Shown: positions 53,746 through 63,999, numbered from the stretch's first letter. The stretch is 64,000 nt of DNA from Arsukibacterium indicum (GCF_019100565.1 NZ_JAHRID010000007.1:148155-212154), one strand, 5' to 3'. Made by a program: numbers and translations. Notes: generated from the letters alone by a model not told the origin.

Positions 53746-55599
53746 TTGAAGCTAAACGGATCACAACTCCAACTGTTTAAAGCCAAAGCACGCCGGCTTA
53801 CCACCCTGATCGGTCGTTACCGGCAGGCGTATACCATTCAGGGCGCCTTACTAAAGTTGTCTGAACTGGCCAGCACCATCAGTGATATGCGGGAGTTTTA
53901 CCCGGCTATCCACAAGATGGTGTCAGAGTTACTGCATGCTGAAAATTTTTATGTAGTGTTATACGACGCCAGTACAGAGCAGTACCAGCTGCAATATTTT
54001 TCAGATGAGAAAGATCAGCAACTTATTAAACAAGTACCGTCGACGGCATTTTCCAGCGGTCTTACCGGCTATGTAACGAAGACGGGTAAGCCATTGCTTT
54101 GTGACAAAGAGCAGTTTAATGCCATGATTGCCAGGGGGGACATTCAGGCGCAGGGTTCAGAATGTACCCATTGGATGGGCATACCGCTGTGGCGGGATTC
54201 CCAGTTAATTGGCGTGATGGCTATTCAGACTTACGACAGCGATTATCGCTATGGCGATGAAGAGCTGGCAATGTTCCTCAGTATTGGTGGCCATACTGTT
54301 ACTGCACTGGACCGGGTCAAAAGCCGTGAGTTACTTGAACTGACGGTGCAGGAGCGTACCCAGCAGCTGCAACTAATTAATCAATCGTTACAAAAAGAGA
54401 TTAAAGAGCGTACCAATGCCGAGCGGCTACAGGCTGCCTTGTATGAAATATCTGAGCTGACCGCTAGTAGCCGTGATATGCAAAGCTTTTATAAAGCGGT
54501 GCACAAGGTGCTGTCGGGCCTGATGTCTGCCGATAACTGTTATATCGCGCTGCTTAATAGCGATCAGACCAAGCTGACGTTTCCATTTTATCTGGACCAG
54601 TATTCACCACCTGCGCGGGAGCGGCCTATCAGTCGTGGCTTTACTGAGTACGTAATTCGTTGCGCTGAAGCGCGGTTAATTAACACCGATGCTGCCGAGC
54701 AACTGGCAGCAGAGGGTGAAATCCGCCGAGGTATGGCTGACCCGCTGCAACGCGCGCGATTGTCTTCATGCTGGCTGGGCGCGCCGTTGCTGATAGACCA
54801 GCGGGTGATCGGCGTCATTGCGGTGCAATCATATGATAATGCCTACGAATACACCGAGCAGGAACTGAGTATATTACGTTTTGTTTCCCAGCATATTGGA
54901 GTCGCTATCCAGCGTAAGCTGGCGGCAGAGAAGCAAAAGCAGCATCAGGAAGAACTGGAACGTAAAGTGTTTGAAAGCACCCGCGAGCTGCGTCAGACCA
55001 ACTTATTCCTGCGGTTACAGGTAGAAGAACGAAAAAAAGCCGAACAAAAGCTATTTTACGAAGCAAACCATGATTTATTAACCGGCCTGGCCAACAGGCA
55101 GATGTTTCTGGAGCAGCTGAAACGCCAGTTTGCTATTTACAAACGTCAGCCAGATGTTGGTATGGCCTTGCTGTTTCTGGATTTAGACCGCTTTAAACTG
55201 ATTAACGATACGCTGGGTCATCATATTGGCGATGCATTTCTGATTGAAACCAGCAAACGGATCTTAAGTGCGGTACGGGAGCACGACTTAGCTGCCCGGC
55301 TTGGCGGCGATGAATTTGTAGTACTGCTGCAGAACCTGCAGGGTGAGCACGACGCAGAAGATGTGGCTCAGCGGATTATTGAAAAGGTACGTGAGCCTTA
55401 TTACCTTGAAGGGCAACAGGTAAATTCCGGTGTCAGCATTGGTATTGCTTTAATGCAAGCCGATTACAGTAATGGCGAGCAATTGTTGCGGGATGCCGAT
55501 GCTGCTATGTACCATGCCAAGGCGCTGGGGCGTGGTCGTTATGCCATCTTCCAGGACAAAATGCGCGACCAGATGCTGCGGGCGCTCGGCGCCGAGTAA
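53746..55599 (+). CDS. GAF-GAF-GGDEF diguanylate cyclase
   Basis: A 617-residue soluble protein: GAF domain 1 (about 50-190), a coiled coil, GAF domain 2 (about 235-390), another coiled coil and a C-terminal GGDEF domain (about 440-600). ARLGGDEFVVLL is intact, and REHD five residues before provides the RxxD product-inhibition site. It should make cyclic di-GMP in response to ligands bound to the GAF domains. Start is TTG (53746); no membrane segment is seen. Confidence 0.9.
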   Translation: MKLNGSQLQLFKAKARRLTTLIGRYRQAYTIQGALLKLSELASTISDMREFYPAIHKMVSELLHAENFYVVLYDASTEQYQLQYFSDEKDQQLIKQVPSTAFSSGLTGYVTKTGKPLLCDKEQFNAMIARGDIQAQGSECTHWMGIPLWRDSQLIGVMAIQTYDSDYRYGDEELAMFLSIGGHTVTALDRVKSRELLELTVQERTQQLQLINQSLQKEIKERTNAERLQAALYEISELTASSRDMQSFYKAVHKVLSGLMSADNCYIALLNSDQTKLTFPFYLDQYSPPARERPISRGFTEYVIRCAEARLINTDAAEQLAAEGEIRRGMADPLQRARLSSCWLGAPLLIDQRVIGVIAVQSYDNAYEYTEQELSILRFVSQHIGVAIQRKLAAEKQKQHQEELERKVFESTRELRQTNLFLRLQVEERKKAEQKLFYEANHDLLTGLANRQMFLEQLKRQFAIYKRQPDVGMALLFLDLDRFKLINDTLGHHIGDAFLIETSKRILSAVREHDLAARLGGDEFVVLLQNLQGEHDAEDVAQRIIEKVREPYYLEGQQVNSGVSIGIALMQADYSNGEQLLRDADAAMYHAKALGRGRYAIFQDKMRDQMLRALGAE

Positions 55600-55605
55600 G
55601 GTTTG

Positions 55606-57621
55606 TCAGTCTTTTTTCAGCATCTGGCGCAGCCGCTCCAGGTGGGCCTGACCGGTTTGCTGACGTTGCTGCTCAGTTTTCGGTGGTGCCGCCTGTTGCC
55701 ACTCCAGATCGTCCTGTGGTAATTCATGTAAGAAACGACTGGGTTCCGGCCTGATTACCTCACCATATTGCCGCCGCTCCCGCGCATAAGTGAAAATCAG
55801 TTCACGCTGGGCCCGGGTTACCCCAACATAGGCCAGCCGCCGTTCTTCTTCGACGTTATCTTCATCGATACTGCTTTGATGCGGTAATAAACCTTCTTCC
55901 ATGCCCACCATAAACACATACGGAAACTCTAGGCCTTTCGAGGCATGCAGGGTTAACAGCTGCACCTGATCGGCATTATCTTCCTGTTGCTGCCGCTCCA
56001 TCATATCGCGCAGGGTTAACCGGGTTACCACCTCTGGCAAGGTCATGGCTTCATGTTCGTCATCACCTTCCAGCATAGTGCTGATCCAGCGGTACAGTTC
56101 GTTAACGTTTTTCAGGGCCATTTCTGCGGCTTTCGGGCTGTTACTGGTTTCAAACAACCAGGCTTCATAGTGGCTCTGCCGGATTAAATCGCGCACTGCT
56201 TCAGCCGGATCGGCCCGTTTGGCGTTATCGGCTACCTGATTAATCCAGTTGGCAAATTGCTGCACCGCTTGCTGGGCCCGGGCTGATAAGTGCATGGATA
56301 ATTCAATATCACAGCAGGCTTCAAACAAACTGATATTTTTACTGTTGGCCAGATTGCCAACCTGCTGCAAGGTTGCAGCACCTATTTCCCGCCGTGGCAC
56401 ATTAATAATCCGCAGCAACGCGTTGTCATCATCCTGGTTAACCAGTAACCGCAAGTAAGCCATGACATCTTTAATTTCGCTGCGGGCAAAAAACGAGGTG
56501 CCACCGGATATTTTGTACGGAATGCGGTTGGTCATCAGTGCCTTTTCAAATACCCGTGCCTGATGATTACCGCGATACAGCAAGGCGTAATCACGATATT
56601 CGCTGCGGTTGATAAAGCGATGTGAAATTATTTCCGCTACCACTTTTTCGGCTTCGTCTTCTTCATGCTTGCAGGGCAGCACTCTGAGTGGCACGCCATA
56701 GGTGTTCTGGCTGAACAGCTTTTTCTCAAATTCATGCGGGTTGTTGGCAATCAGAATATTGGCTGCTTTTAAAATCCGCTCTGCCGAGCGGTAATTCTGC
56801 TCCAGCTTAATCACATTTAAATTTGGAAAGTCGGTTTTCAGCAGCACCAGATTTTGCGGGCGCGCTCCGCGCCACGAGTAAATTGACTGATCATCGTCGC
56901 CGACCACGGTAAAACGCTGCCGCTCACCCACCAGTGCCTTAACCAGTTCATACTGGCTGGTATTGGTATCCTGATATTCATCGACCAGTAAATACTGAAT
57001 TTTCTGCTGCCATTTTTGCCGCACCTCATTGTTGTGCTGGAACAACAAGGTTGGGATCAGGATTAAATCGTCAAAATCCAGCGCGTTATAGGCTTTTAAC
57101 TGATCGCTGTACTGCTGATAATAATTGGCAAAATTAATGCTTTGCGGATCGCTTGCCCGCTGAATAGCCAGCGCCGGCAAAGTTAAATCATTTTTCCAGC
57201 CTGATATCTTATTTTGCAGGGCTTTTAATAAGTCTTTGTCGCCCTGAAACTCATTGGCGGTCAGCTCTTTTAACAGCGCCATACTGTCCTGATCGTCAAA
57301 CAGGCTGAAGCTGGGCTTGTAGCCAATATGCCGGTACTCTTTCTTAATAATTTCCAGGCCAAGGGTGTGAAAAGTAGAAATTGTCAGGCCGCGGGTGGCA
57401 GTTTTCGGCAGCTGCGCCTGAATACGCTCACGCATTTCCCGCGCGGCTTTGTTGGTAAAGGTAACAGCGGCGATATGACGGGCAGGTAGCTGACACTGCT
57501 GAATTAAGTAGGCAATTTTATTGATAATAACCCGGGTTTTACCACTGCCCGCGCCGGCCAGCACCAGACAGGGGCCGGCAATATACGTTACTGCGGCATT
57601 TTGTTGCGAATTTAACTGCAT
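55606..57621 (-). CDS. rep: ATP-dependent DNA helicase Rep
   Basis: A 671-residue superfamily 1 helicase. Motifs: Walker A GAGSGKT (residues 22-28), Ia [73 protein letters not shown] and [15 protein letters not shown]. Rep clears proteins ahead of the replication fork. The shape (Rep rather than UvrD) is supported by the N-terminal [11 protein letters not shown] and length 671. It converges on the GGDEF gene. Confidence 0.97.
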   Translation of the reverse strand: MQLNSQQNAAVTYIAGPCLVLAGAGSGKTRVIINKIAYLIQQCQLPARHIAAVTFTNKAAREMRERIQAQLPKTATRGLTISTFHTLGLEIIKKEYRHIGYKPSFSLFDDQDSMALLKELTANEFQGDKDLLKALQNKISGWKNDLTLPALAIQRASDPQSINFANYYQQYSDQLKAYNALDFDDLILIPTLLFQHNNEVRQKWQQKIQYLLVDEYQDTNTSQYELVKALVGERQRFTVVGDDDQSIYSWRGARPQNLVLLKTDFPNLNVIKLEQNYRSAERILKAANILIANNPHEFEKKLFSQNTYGVPLRVLPCKHEEDEAEKVVAEIISHRFINRSEYRDYALLYRGNHQARVFEKALMTNRIPYKISGGTSFFARSEIKDVMAYLRLLVNQDDDNALLRIINVPRREIGAATLQQVGNLANSKNISLFEACCDIELSMHLSARAQQAVQQFANWINQVADNAKRADPAEAVRDLIRQSHYEAWLFETSNSPKAAEMALKNVNELYRWISTMLEGDDEHEAMTLPEVVTRLTLRDMMERQQQEDNADQVQLLTLHASKGLEFPYVFMVGMEEGLLPHQSSIDEDNVEEERRLAYVGVTRAQRELIFTYARERRQYGEVIRPEPSRFLHELPQDDLEWQQAAPPKTEQQRQQTGQAHLERLRQMLKKD

Positions 57622-57745
57622 AACCTATACCTTATTCCGGGGCCGGCATTGTAACCAAATTTAGCGGTAAATAGCATTCGCGTTCTGAATTTATCTCCGT
57701 AGAATAGCTGTATGATTACGTAGAACCGGGGACCAGGAGACGATT

Positions 57746-58033
57746 ATGTTAGATCCAAAGAAAATTGAAGATATCGCCAAACAAATTGGCAATGCCCTGC
57801 CACCGCAAATAAAGCAGTTTGCTGATGATACTGAGGCCAAAGTAAAGCAGGTATTGCAGCAAAAGCTGGCTAACCTGGATTTTGTCAGCCGGGAAGAGTT
57901 TGATGTGCAGCGCCAGGTTTTATTACGGACCCGCGAAAAAGTTGAGCAACTGGAACAGCAGGTTGCTGCGCTCTTGGCTAAAAACGTTACGACTGACTCA
58001 CAAACTGATCTGCCGACAGCCGATCAGCAGTAA
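57746..58033 (+). CDS. ubiK: Ubiquinone biosynthesis accessory factor UbiK (YqiC)
   Basis: A 95-residue protein with a helical N-terminal part (residues 1-45, DPKKIEDIAKQIGNALP) and a coiled coil (about 55-85, REEFDVQRQVLLRTREKVEQLE) ending in an acidic/polar tail. UbiK works with UbiJ in late ubiquinone synthesis and appears trimeric. It is divergent from rep, with the ribosome site AGGAG before the ATG. Confidence 0.93.
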   Translation: MLDPKKIEDIAKQIGNALPPQIKQFADDTEAKVKQVLQQKLANLDFVSREEFDVQRQVLLRTREKVEQLEQQVAALLAKNVTTDSQTDLPTADQQ

Positions 58034-58095
58034 TGAAGGATACCCGGCAATGTGGGTTGCCATAATGCCGGGCAATAAGTTAGCCGCGTTATTAA

Positions 58096-58785
58096 TCAGA
58101 TTGGCAAGTTAAATAACAGAGCCTCACTATCTGCTGTAGCCAATAACTGCAGGGCGGATTGACCACTGACCATCAGGCCATCGCCAGGATTAACAGTATA
58201 ATTATCGACAGTTAATTTGCCGCTGATTAAATGCAGATAAAGTTTGCGCCCTGCTGCCGGGTAGTTAAGTTGCTCGTCAGCACTGAGGCTTAACCGCAGT
58301 AAATGCGCTTGCTGTTTCAGTACTAAGCTGCCTTCTCGCCCATCCGGTGAGGCTATTAGGGTTAAACCGGGCTCACTAGCGAAATGCTTTTGCTGATAGC
58401 CCGGTGCGCCACCCTGCCTGTCTGGCATGATCCAGATTTGCAGAAAACGCAGATCTTCTGTCTGGCTGGCGTTATATTCAGAGTGATACACACCGCTGCC
58501 GGCGCTCATTAGCTGAAACTCACCAGCCGGCAGGATTTTTTCGTTGCCGGCGGAATCTTTATGAACGATAGCACCTTGCAGCACCAGGGTAATAATTTCC
58601 ATATCGCGGTGGCCGTGGGTATCAAAGCCAGCGCCGGGGGCCACCCAGTCATCGTTAATAACTCTTAGCGCAGAAAAACCCATATGTGCCGGGTCATAAT
58701 AACTGCCAAAAGAAAAGCTGTGACGGCTTTTCAACCAGCCAAATTCAGCTTTGCCGCGCTCTTCAGCCTTGCGTAGGGTAATCAT
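58096..58785 (-). CDS. Pirin family protein (YhhW-like)
   Basis: A 229-residue bicupin. RHSFSFGSYYDPAHMGF and HGHRDMEIITLVLQG carry the N-terminal metal-binding histidines (H-x-H), and SAGSGVYHSEYN supplies another. Bacterial pirins such as YhhW have quercetin 2,3-dioxygenase activity in vitro, but their cellular role is unclear. The ATG at 58785 (ITLRKAEERG), with GGAG upstream, is chosen over one eight codons earlier. DoxX gene follows upstream on the same strand. Confidence 0.87.
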   Translation of the reverse strand: MITLRKAEERGKAEFGWLKSRHSFSFGSYYDPAHMGFSALRVINDDWVAPGAGFDTHGHRDMEIITLVLQGAIVHKDSAGNEKILPAGEFQLMSAGSGVYHSEYNASQTEDLRFLQIWIMPDRQGGAPGYQQKHFASEPGLTLIASPDGREGSLVLKQQAHLLRLSLSADEQLNYPAAGRKLYLHLISGKLTVDNYTVNPGDGLMVSGQSALQLLATADSEALLFNLPI

Positions 58786-58835
58786 CTGGTTCTCCTTATT
58801 ACTAAACAATGCAGCTACTTATTGCGGTGTAAATG

Positions 58836-58943
58836 CAAGGTAGCCGGCATACTGACGTAACAGCAGCAGGGATGCTGCGCAGGCTGAAGGGGCACATGGA
58901 TGTGATCCTTGAAGCCGGTGAAGTCAGTGTGTCGGCTGCCTTG
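58836..58943. repeat. Inverted-repeat (MITE-like) element with internal hairpins
   Basis: A 108-base element bounded by 21-base imperfect inverted repeats: left arm 58836-58856 (CAAGGTAGCCGGCATACTGAC), right arm 58923-58943, three mismatches. Inside, GCAGC-AGGGAT-GCTGC (58863-58878) and CACA-TGGA-TGTG (58893-58904) can form small hairpins with GGA in the loop. It lies between the pirin and DoxX genes. Confidence 0.65.
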
Positions 58944-58967
58944 TATGCCGGGATAAAAAGCAATCAG

Positions 58968-59411
58968 CTATTTTAGTTTGCTGGACAGTAGTTTATCTGC
59001 CGACAGATTACCTGCTCCGCTAAACAACAGCGAAACACTGGCTGCTAACAGCGCCAAACCAAACTCGTAACCGTTATTCGCCATAAACAAACCATTTTCA
59101 AAATGTACCGCAAAAATGGCGACCAGCATGGCTACTGACAAGGCTGCTGCGGCCGGCCGGGTTAACAAGCCAATAATTAACGCCAGGCCGCCAAAAAACT
59201 CAGCCGCACCGGCTAACAATGCCATCAGCATGCCCGGGCTTAAGCCTATGCTGTCCATCCAGCCGGCTGTGCCTTCAAGGCCGTAGCCACCAAACCAGCC
59301 AAATAGTTTCTGGGCACCATGCGCCGCAAAAATAATGCCGACCGGCACCCGTAAGGCCAGCGCCGACCAGCCCGCATCAGTAGAAGTTAGTTTATTAATT
59401 AATGTTTTCAT
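58968..59411 (-). CDS. DoxX family membrane protein
   Basis: A 147-residue protein with four membrane helices. ALALRVPVGIIFAAHGAQKLFGWFGG and SPGMLMALLAGAAEFFGGLALIIGLLTR match the DoxX/SURF4-like family. Such proteins are linked to oxidative stress and quinone-dependent redox in some bacteria. It shares a strand with pirin 183 bases downstream and faces a LysR regulator, a common arrangement. Confidence 0.87.
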   Translation of the reverse strand: MKTLINKLTSTDAGWSALALRVPVGIIFAAHGAQKLFGWFGGYGLEGTAGWMDSIGLSPGMLMALLAGAAEFFGGLALIIGLLTRPAAAALSVAMLVAIFAVHFENGLFMANNGYEFGLALLAASVSLLFSGAGNLSADKLLSSKLK

Positions 59412-59601
59412 AAGTCACCTTTCAAATTATTTAATGGTTAATCAAAGTTGGTTTGCTTGCTCGATAGCAAACATTCTATCGATAAGCTTAAGATAGCCCT
59501 GAAGTGCCAATATAAAAAGCGGAGCTTTTTGTATTGTTAATTCAAATAAATTGAATAATGGCGTAAGCTAATAATTTCTGGTGAACCAAACAGAGCACAG
59601 T

Positions 59602-60510
59602 ATGCAGCAACTGATTAATTTAGATGCCCTGCGGGCACTCGACGCCATTGATCGAAAAGGCAGTTTTGCCGCAGCGGCTGAGGCGCTTTACAAAGTACCC
59701 TCGGCACTCAGTTACACCATGGCCCAGCTCGAGCAAAACCTGGGGGTGAATTTATTTGACCGCAGTAAGCAAAAAGCCCGCTTAACCCCGGCCGGCCAGT
59801 TGCTGCTGCAACAGGGTCGCGAATTACTTAAAGCTGCTGATCAGTTGCAAAAAGCCGTACAGCAACTGGACAGCGGCTGGGAGGCAGAGCTTATTCTTGC
59901 TCTGGACAGTGTGGTGCCGGCAGAGCCTATATTTGCCCTGGTTAGCCAGTTTTTGCAGCAGGGCAAGTTAACGCAGGTGGCACTGCGGCAGGAGGTGATG
60001 GCCGGAGGCTGGGAGGCGTTAAACACCGGCCGGGCCGACATTGCGATTGGTGTGCCGGCTACCCAGCATAGCGGGGCCTACCATTTGCAACTAATGGGCG
60101 AAGTGGAATTTGTATTTGCTGTGGCGCCGCATCACCGACTTGCCCAGCTGGATAAAGTGCTTACCCTGGCTGATGTACAACAGGAAACAGCAATCATCGT
60201 CGCTGATTCCGCCATCGACAGCCAGAAACTGTCCAGCGGGTTGTTCGACAGCCGGCAGAAGGTGGTGGTAGCTAATCTGGCGCAAAAAATTACTGCCCAG
60301 CAACAAGGCCTGGGGGTCGGCTTTTTGCCGCGCCACCTGGTACAACAGCAACTGGCGCGCGGTGAGCTTATCGCCAAGCAACACACCATTCCGCGCGACA
60401 GCGCAAAGTTATATCTGGCCTGGCACAAGCAGCAGCAAGGCAATGCACTTAGCTGGTTTTGTCAGCAGCTTTGCAGCTATCCATGGCAGCAGGTTTTCAG
60501 TCCAGATTAA
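59602..60510 (+). CDS. LysR-family transcriptional regulator
   Basis: A 302-residue LTTR: winged helix-turn-helix (about 6-62, with GSFAAAAEALYKVPSALSYTMAQLEQNLGVNLFDR) and a C-terminal substrate-binding domain. It is divergent from the DoxX gene, so it is a candidate regulator of doxX and pirin; inducer unknown. The frame can start at a GTG (59581), but the ATG at 59602 (QQLINLDALRALDAI) matches the usual spacing of the first helix. No strong ribosome site for either. Confidence 0.87.
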   Translation: MQQLINLDALRALDAIDRKGSFAAAAEALYKVPSALSYTMAQLEQNLGVNLFDRSKQKARLTPAGQLLLQQGRELLKAADQLQKAVQQLDSGWEAELILALDSVVPAEPIFALVSQFLQQGKLTQVALRQEVMAGGWEALNTGRADIAIGVPATQHSGAYHLQLMGEVEFVFAVAPHHRLAQLDKVLTLADVQQETAIIVADSAIDSQKLSSGLFDSRQKVVVANLAQKITAQQQGLGVGFLPRHLVQQQLARGELIAKQHTIPRDSAKLYLAWHKQQQGNALSWFCQQLCSYPWQQVFSPD

Positions 60511-61862
60511 TTGTTATTCTGGCGTTGTGGCTGAGCCGAATCGTCCATAGCGCTCCTGGTTTCAGTGATATCTGTCATGGTAGGCTCAGTGCGGGGCGCA
60601 CTCTCTGGCGCTGTGGGAAAAGCTGGCTTATGATCTTCGACCCACTCGTCATCCTGGCGCGGATCGAGTTGAGCAAGGGAAGCACCTGACGCTGCCGGTA
60701 CTGCTACATATACACTTAACTGCTCATTGGCAATCCGCTCTGCGGTTAAGGCATAGCCGCCCAGAAGCAATGCCGCTAAAGCCAGCACGGTGAAAAAGAG
60801 GCCACCCGATACGCCCAATACTGCCCCGAGGATTAATGGCGCTAAAAATGAGCCAATCCCGTAGGCAAACAGCAAACTACGGCTGATTTCTACTAAATCT
60901 TTGCCGTGATCTAACCGGTCGTTAGCCCGGGCAACACTTAGCGGATAAATACTGAATAAGCTGGTACCAAGTAAAAAGCCCAGCAGATAAAACAGCCAGG
61001 TCTGGCTGGCAAATAATGCAAGTAGCAAACAAATAACAAAGCTGAATAAGCCAGCCCAGGCCAGTAATTTGCGCCGGCCATAACGATCAGACAAGGTGCC
61101 GACCGGCCATTGCGCCAGCAAGCCACCTAAAATTGAAATGGCCATAAAGCTTGCCACTACCGACTGTTCGCCGTAAGTATTGAGCACAAATACCGGCACC
61201 ATGGTGTAAAAACCGCCGACGAAAAAGCCACCAATAACACTGCCTACCAGAGCTAATGGCGCAATATGTAATACCCTGGGCAAGCTGTAACGCTCAAAGG
61301 GTGGCAACACCGGTTGGCTAATCCGGGTTATGGCTACTAAAAACAGTGAGGCCAAAACCAGCACTGAGCCCAGCACAAACACCAGATGCGATGTTACGTC
61401 CATGCCTAAAATCAGCTGACCAATAGCGGTGGCCAGAAAAAACACCACCGTATACACCGCCAGCACCCGGCCGCGGTCCTCTGAACTGCTTTTTTCATTC
61501 AGCCAGCTTTCAAGCACAATTAACAGCGCATAAAAGGCAAAGCCGGATAGCAGGCGCAGGCCGGCCCACAGCCAGGGGTTGTAGTGTAAAGTGTGGCCGA
61601 GAAATGCCATGACCATCAGCGCAGAAAATGCCGAAAAACTGCGGGCATGACCAACCGAGACAATTAACTTCTGGCTGAACACCGCCGCCAGCAAAGCGCC
61701 CAGGAAAAATGCCGAGTTTATAATACCGATCACCAGCTCTGACAAGCCAGCCTGCTTTAAATACAGGCCGATGTAAGTCATCAGCATGCCGTAGCCTGTA
61801 GCCAGAAAGGCAATAGAGATAAACAATGACGAAATGGGTAACAACGCCTTTTTTAGAAACAC
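60507..61862 (-). CDS. MFS transporter (YcaD-like)
   Basis: A major facilitator carrier with 12 helices: starting FLKKALLPISSLFISIAFLATGYGMLMT, family loops GTLSDRYGRRKLL and WLNEKSSSEDRGRVLAVYT, and a C-terminal tail of about 85 residues rich in Asp/Glu/Pro (DPRQDDEW). The start is uncertain; GTG at 61862 is chosen because the frame above it to 61961 has no transporter-like sequence. Substrate unknown. Its end overlaps the LysR gene by four bases. Confidence 0.82.
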   Translation of the reverse strand: MFLKKALLPISSLFISIAFLATGYGMLMTYIGLYLKQAGLSELVIGIINSAFFLGALLAAVFSQKLIVSVGHARSFSAFSALMVMAFLGHTLHYNPWLWAGLRLLSGFAFYALLIVLESWLNEKSSSEDRGRVLAVYTVVFFLATAIGQLILGMDVTSHLVFVLGSVLVLASLFLVAITRISQPVLPPFERYSLPRVLHIAPLALVGSVIGGFFVGGFYTMVPVFVLNTYGEQSVVASFMAISILGGLLAQWPVGTLSDRYGRRKLLAWAGLFSFVICLLLALFASQTWLFYLLGFLLGTSLFSIYPLSVARANDRLDHGKDLVEISRSLLFAYGIGSFLAPLILGAVLGVSGGLFFTVLALAALLLGGYALTAERIANEQLSVYVAVPAASGASLAQLDPRQDDEWVEDHKPAFPTAPESAPRTEPTMTDITETRSAMDDSAQPQRQNNN

Positions 61863-62169
61863 AGCACGCTCACTATCGACAAAACAATAACTTAACCATA
61901 GTGTCTGATAGCCTGCCAGGCAAGCTGCAACATCCGGCACTGGATGCCGGTATAGCTGCAATGAAACAACTGAATGACCTGTTACCCATCGCCAAACACT
62001 ACAGCCTTAGCAGCGTAGTTTCACCAGTTGTATCATTGCCGGATTACACTACTATTAGTTCTATAGTCGCTAAATCAGCATGCCACGGTTGCCAAATATG
62101 AAACTGTCACATAAAAAGAATGTGCAAGATAAAAATTCAGGGTCCCGCTCTAATGAACAACGGGGAGTG

Positions 62170-62454
62170 ATGCTGATTAGTCAACAAACTGGTGCCAGAG
62201 TCTGTGTGGTAGACCCCGTCAGTTTGGGCGCCCTGGCAATGGCAACTGTTGGCGCCGTGTACACTGTCCGTCAATATAGGTTAGTGCGGCAGGCCTCCAA
62301 TTCTAATAGATGTCCACATATCCATTCTGCAACCAGAAAGCAGTGTAAAGGTACGTTAGTAACTAACGACGTGATAGATGTTGAAGGCGTTAACTATTTA
62401 AGGCGGACATGCGAATTCGGGCATCAAACGTTGAAAAAAACGACTAAGCCTTAA
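62170..62454 (+). CDS. Hypothetical small protein with cysteine/histidine cluster
   Basis: A 94-residue frame with GGGGAG just before the ATG; a hydrophobic stretch (about 14-27, VSLGALAMATVGAVY) is followed by CPHIH, QCKGT and CEFGH, together suggesting a zinc-ribbon after one membrane helix. No relative recognised. It could extend upstream to 62098 or 62080. It stands alone between the MFS and racemase genes. Confidence 0.5.
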   Translation: MLISQQTGARVCVVDPVSLGALAMATVGAVYTVRQYRLVRQASNSNRCPHIHSATRKQCKGTLVTNDVIDVEGVNYLRRTCEFGHQTLKKTTKP

Positions 62455-62512
62455 CCGCCAAAATCTAATGCCATTTTAAGCTACCCGCCAGTTGTATCAT
62501 TTATCGGTTAAC

Positions 62513-63205
62513 TCACCGCAATGCCAGTTCAGCTGCACTTATGGCGTGAATGCTGGTGGTATCAAACAGCGGCACTATTGCATCCTGCGTTGATACCAGC
62601 AAGGAAATTTCAGTGCAGCCGAGGATGATAGCTTCTGCACCTCGTGCAATAAGTTGGGCGATGATTTGCCGATACTGCTCTCTTGATTCTGGCAGCACCT
62701 TGCCTAAACACAGCTCGTTATAAATTATCTGGTGCACCTGCTGGCGCGCAGCCTCATCAGGTACCAGCACGTTCAAACCATGCTGTTCTGCTAATCGTGC
62801 TTTGTAAAAAGGCTGTTCCATGGTGAATTTTGTGCCCAACAGGCCCACGGTTTTATAGCCTGCAGCTTTTACCGCTGTGGCGGTGGCATCGGCAATATGC
62901 AGTAGTGGCAGTGTTGTCGCATCGTCAATAGCCCCTGCCACTTTATGCATGGTGTTGGTACACAGCACAATAAAGTCGGCGCCGGCGGCTTCAAGGCTTT
63001 TGGCGGCCTCTGCCAGCAACTGGCCGGCAGCCTGCCAGTCGCCAGCTCGTTGCATCTGCTCAATTTCGGCAAAATTAACGCTGTACAGAATAACTTTAGC
63101 CGAGTGCAGGCCACCGAGTTGCTGTTTCACGGTTTCATTTATTATTCGGTAGTACGGAATGGTCGATTGCCAACTCATTCCACCCAGCAAGCCAATTGTT
63201 TTCAT
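62513..63205 (-). CDS. Aspartate/glutamate racemase family protein
   Basis: A 230-residue two-domain enzyme. Catalytic cysteines appear in VLCTNTMHK (Cys near 82) and LGCTEI (Cys near 195), and the N-terminal GLLGGMSWQSTIPYY is typical of the aspartate racemase/YgeA branch. It likely interconverts an L- and D-amino acid; exact substrate not known. Confidence 0.88.
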   Translation of the reverse strand: MKTIGLLGGMSWQSTIPYYRIINETVKQQLGGLHSAKVILYSVNFAEIEQMQRAGDWQAAGQLLAEAAKSLEAAGADFIVLCTNTMHKVAGAIDDATTLPLLHIADATATAVKAAGYKTVGLLGTKFTMEQPFYKARLAEQHGLNVLVPDEAARQQVHQIIYNELCLGKVLPESREQYRQIIAQLIARGAEAIILGCTEISLLVSTQDAIVPLFDTTSIHAISAAELALR

Positions 63206-63255
63206 GGTAGTTGCCTTAAAAATAGAATAGCCAGCGTTGTGCTATTTAACAGTCA

Positions 63256-63702
63256 TTAATTATCTTGCGGTAACACCGCTTTGGTAAGCAACCAGTGGTT
63301 TTCATTACGTTGAAATATCGCGAGATGACTTTTCGATTCAAATAACATCAAATTATCGTGTTGGCTTACTTTAGTGTCAGGATCGAAGGGTGAAATCATT
63401 GCGTCAAAGTGGCGTAACAACTCTTGCTCAAGCGTGGTTTCGTATTCCGCTCCCAGCTTGTATTTAGCAACGAACTCACTGAAATCAGCCATACTCATCG
63501 CATCTGCCACGATATACTGATTAATGAACTCATAATGTTCACATTCAGAAAAAATAACCGTCGCTTCTCCATCAAAGGCAGCTCTTTCGGTGCAAATTTC
63601 AGCAGGGAGGATGGTATTAACTAACTTTTTTTCAATTTCCACTCCGTTACAGGCAAATACTGACAGTGCCAACGAAACAGGAAACAAAATCTTCTTTAAC
63701 AT
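63256..63702 (-). CDS. Small predicted lipoprotein, unknown function
   Basis: A 148-residue protein with a signal peptide and a possible lipobox (SVFAC, Cys18). The mature part has two more cysteines near residues 37 and 53 and a mixed charged helical domain. It follows the gene ending at 63706 by three bases, so both are one operon. No family recognised. Confidence 0.65.
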   Translation of the reverse strand: MLKKILFPVSLALSVFACNGVEIEKKLVNTILPAEICTERAAFDGEATVIFSECEHYEFINQYIVADAMSMADFSEFVAKYKLGAEYETTLEQELLRHFDAMISPFDPDTKVSQHDNLMLFESKSHLAIFQRNENHWLLTKAVLPQDN

Positions 63703-63705
63703 AAA

Positions 63706-63999
63706 TTAACCTGCTCTTTTTATCCGTTGAACCATCTTAGCTTCTAGTTTCACCCGCCACATATCAAAACTTAGCTGATCCATCATAATGGCTTCAATGG
63801 GAGTGAATACGTCAGTCATAGTTTTTAGCGATTTACCAGTAGAGAATATTTGACCTGCCACACCCAGATTTTTAAGTTGGGTTCCGTGCCGCCCCATTTG
63901 GCTGCCGCCTTTGTCGGCAATTTGGCTAACTCCATCAATAGCAAATCCCTCTACGCCACTAACAGTTTGCAGGACTTCTTTCAGTACGCCTTCAACCAT
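63706..63999 (-). CDS. Partial gene at the right edge, unknown function
   Basis: Ninety-seven codons are visible; the frame runs to the window edge, so the true start may lie outside. The visible part has Gly-rich SGVEGFAIDGVSQIADKGGSQMG and a helical, methionine-rich C-terminus (IEAIMMDQLSFDMWRVKLEAKM). I do not recognise it. It precedes the lipoprotein gene at 63702 by three bases in the same operon, suggesting a shared role. Confidence 0.55.
   Translation of the reverse strand: MVEGVLKEVLQTVSGVEGFAIDGVSQIADKGGSQMGRHGTQLKNLGVAGQIFSTGKSLKTMTDVFTPIEAIMMDQLSFDMWRVKLEAKMVQRIKRAG

Noticed and set aside
61826-62101. A 91-codon plus-strand frame above the racemase region
   Set aside because: It overlaps the start of the MFS gene on the other strand, has no ribosome site and no recognisable content.
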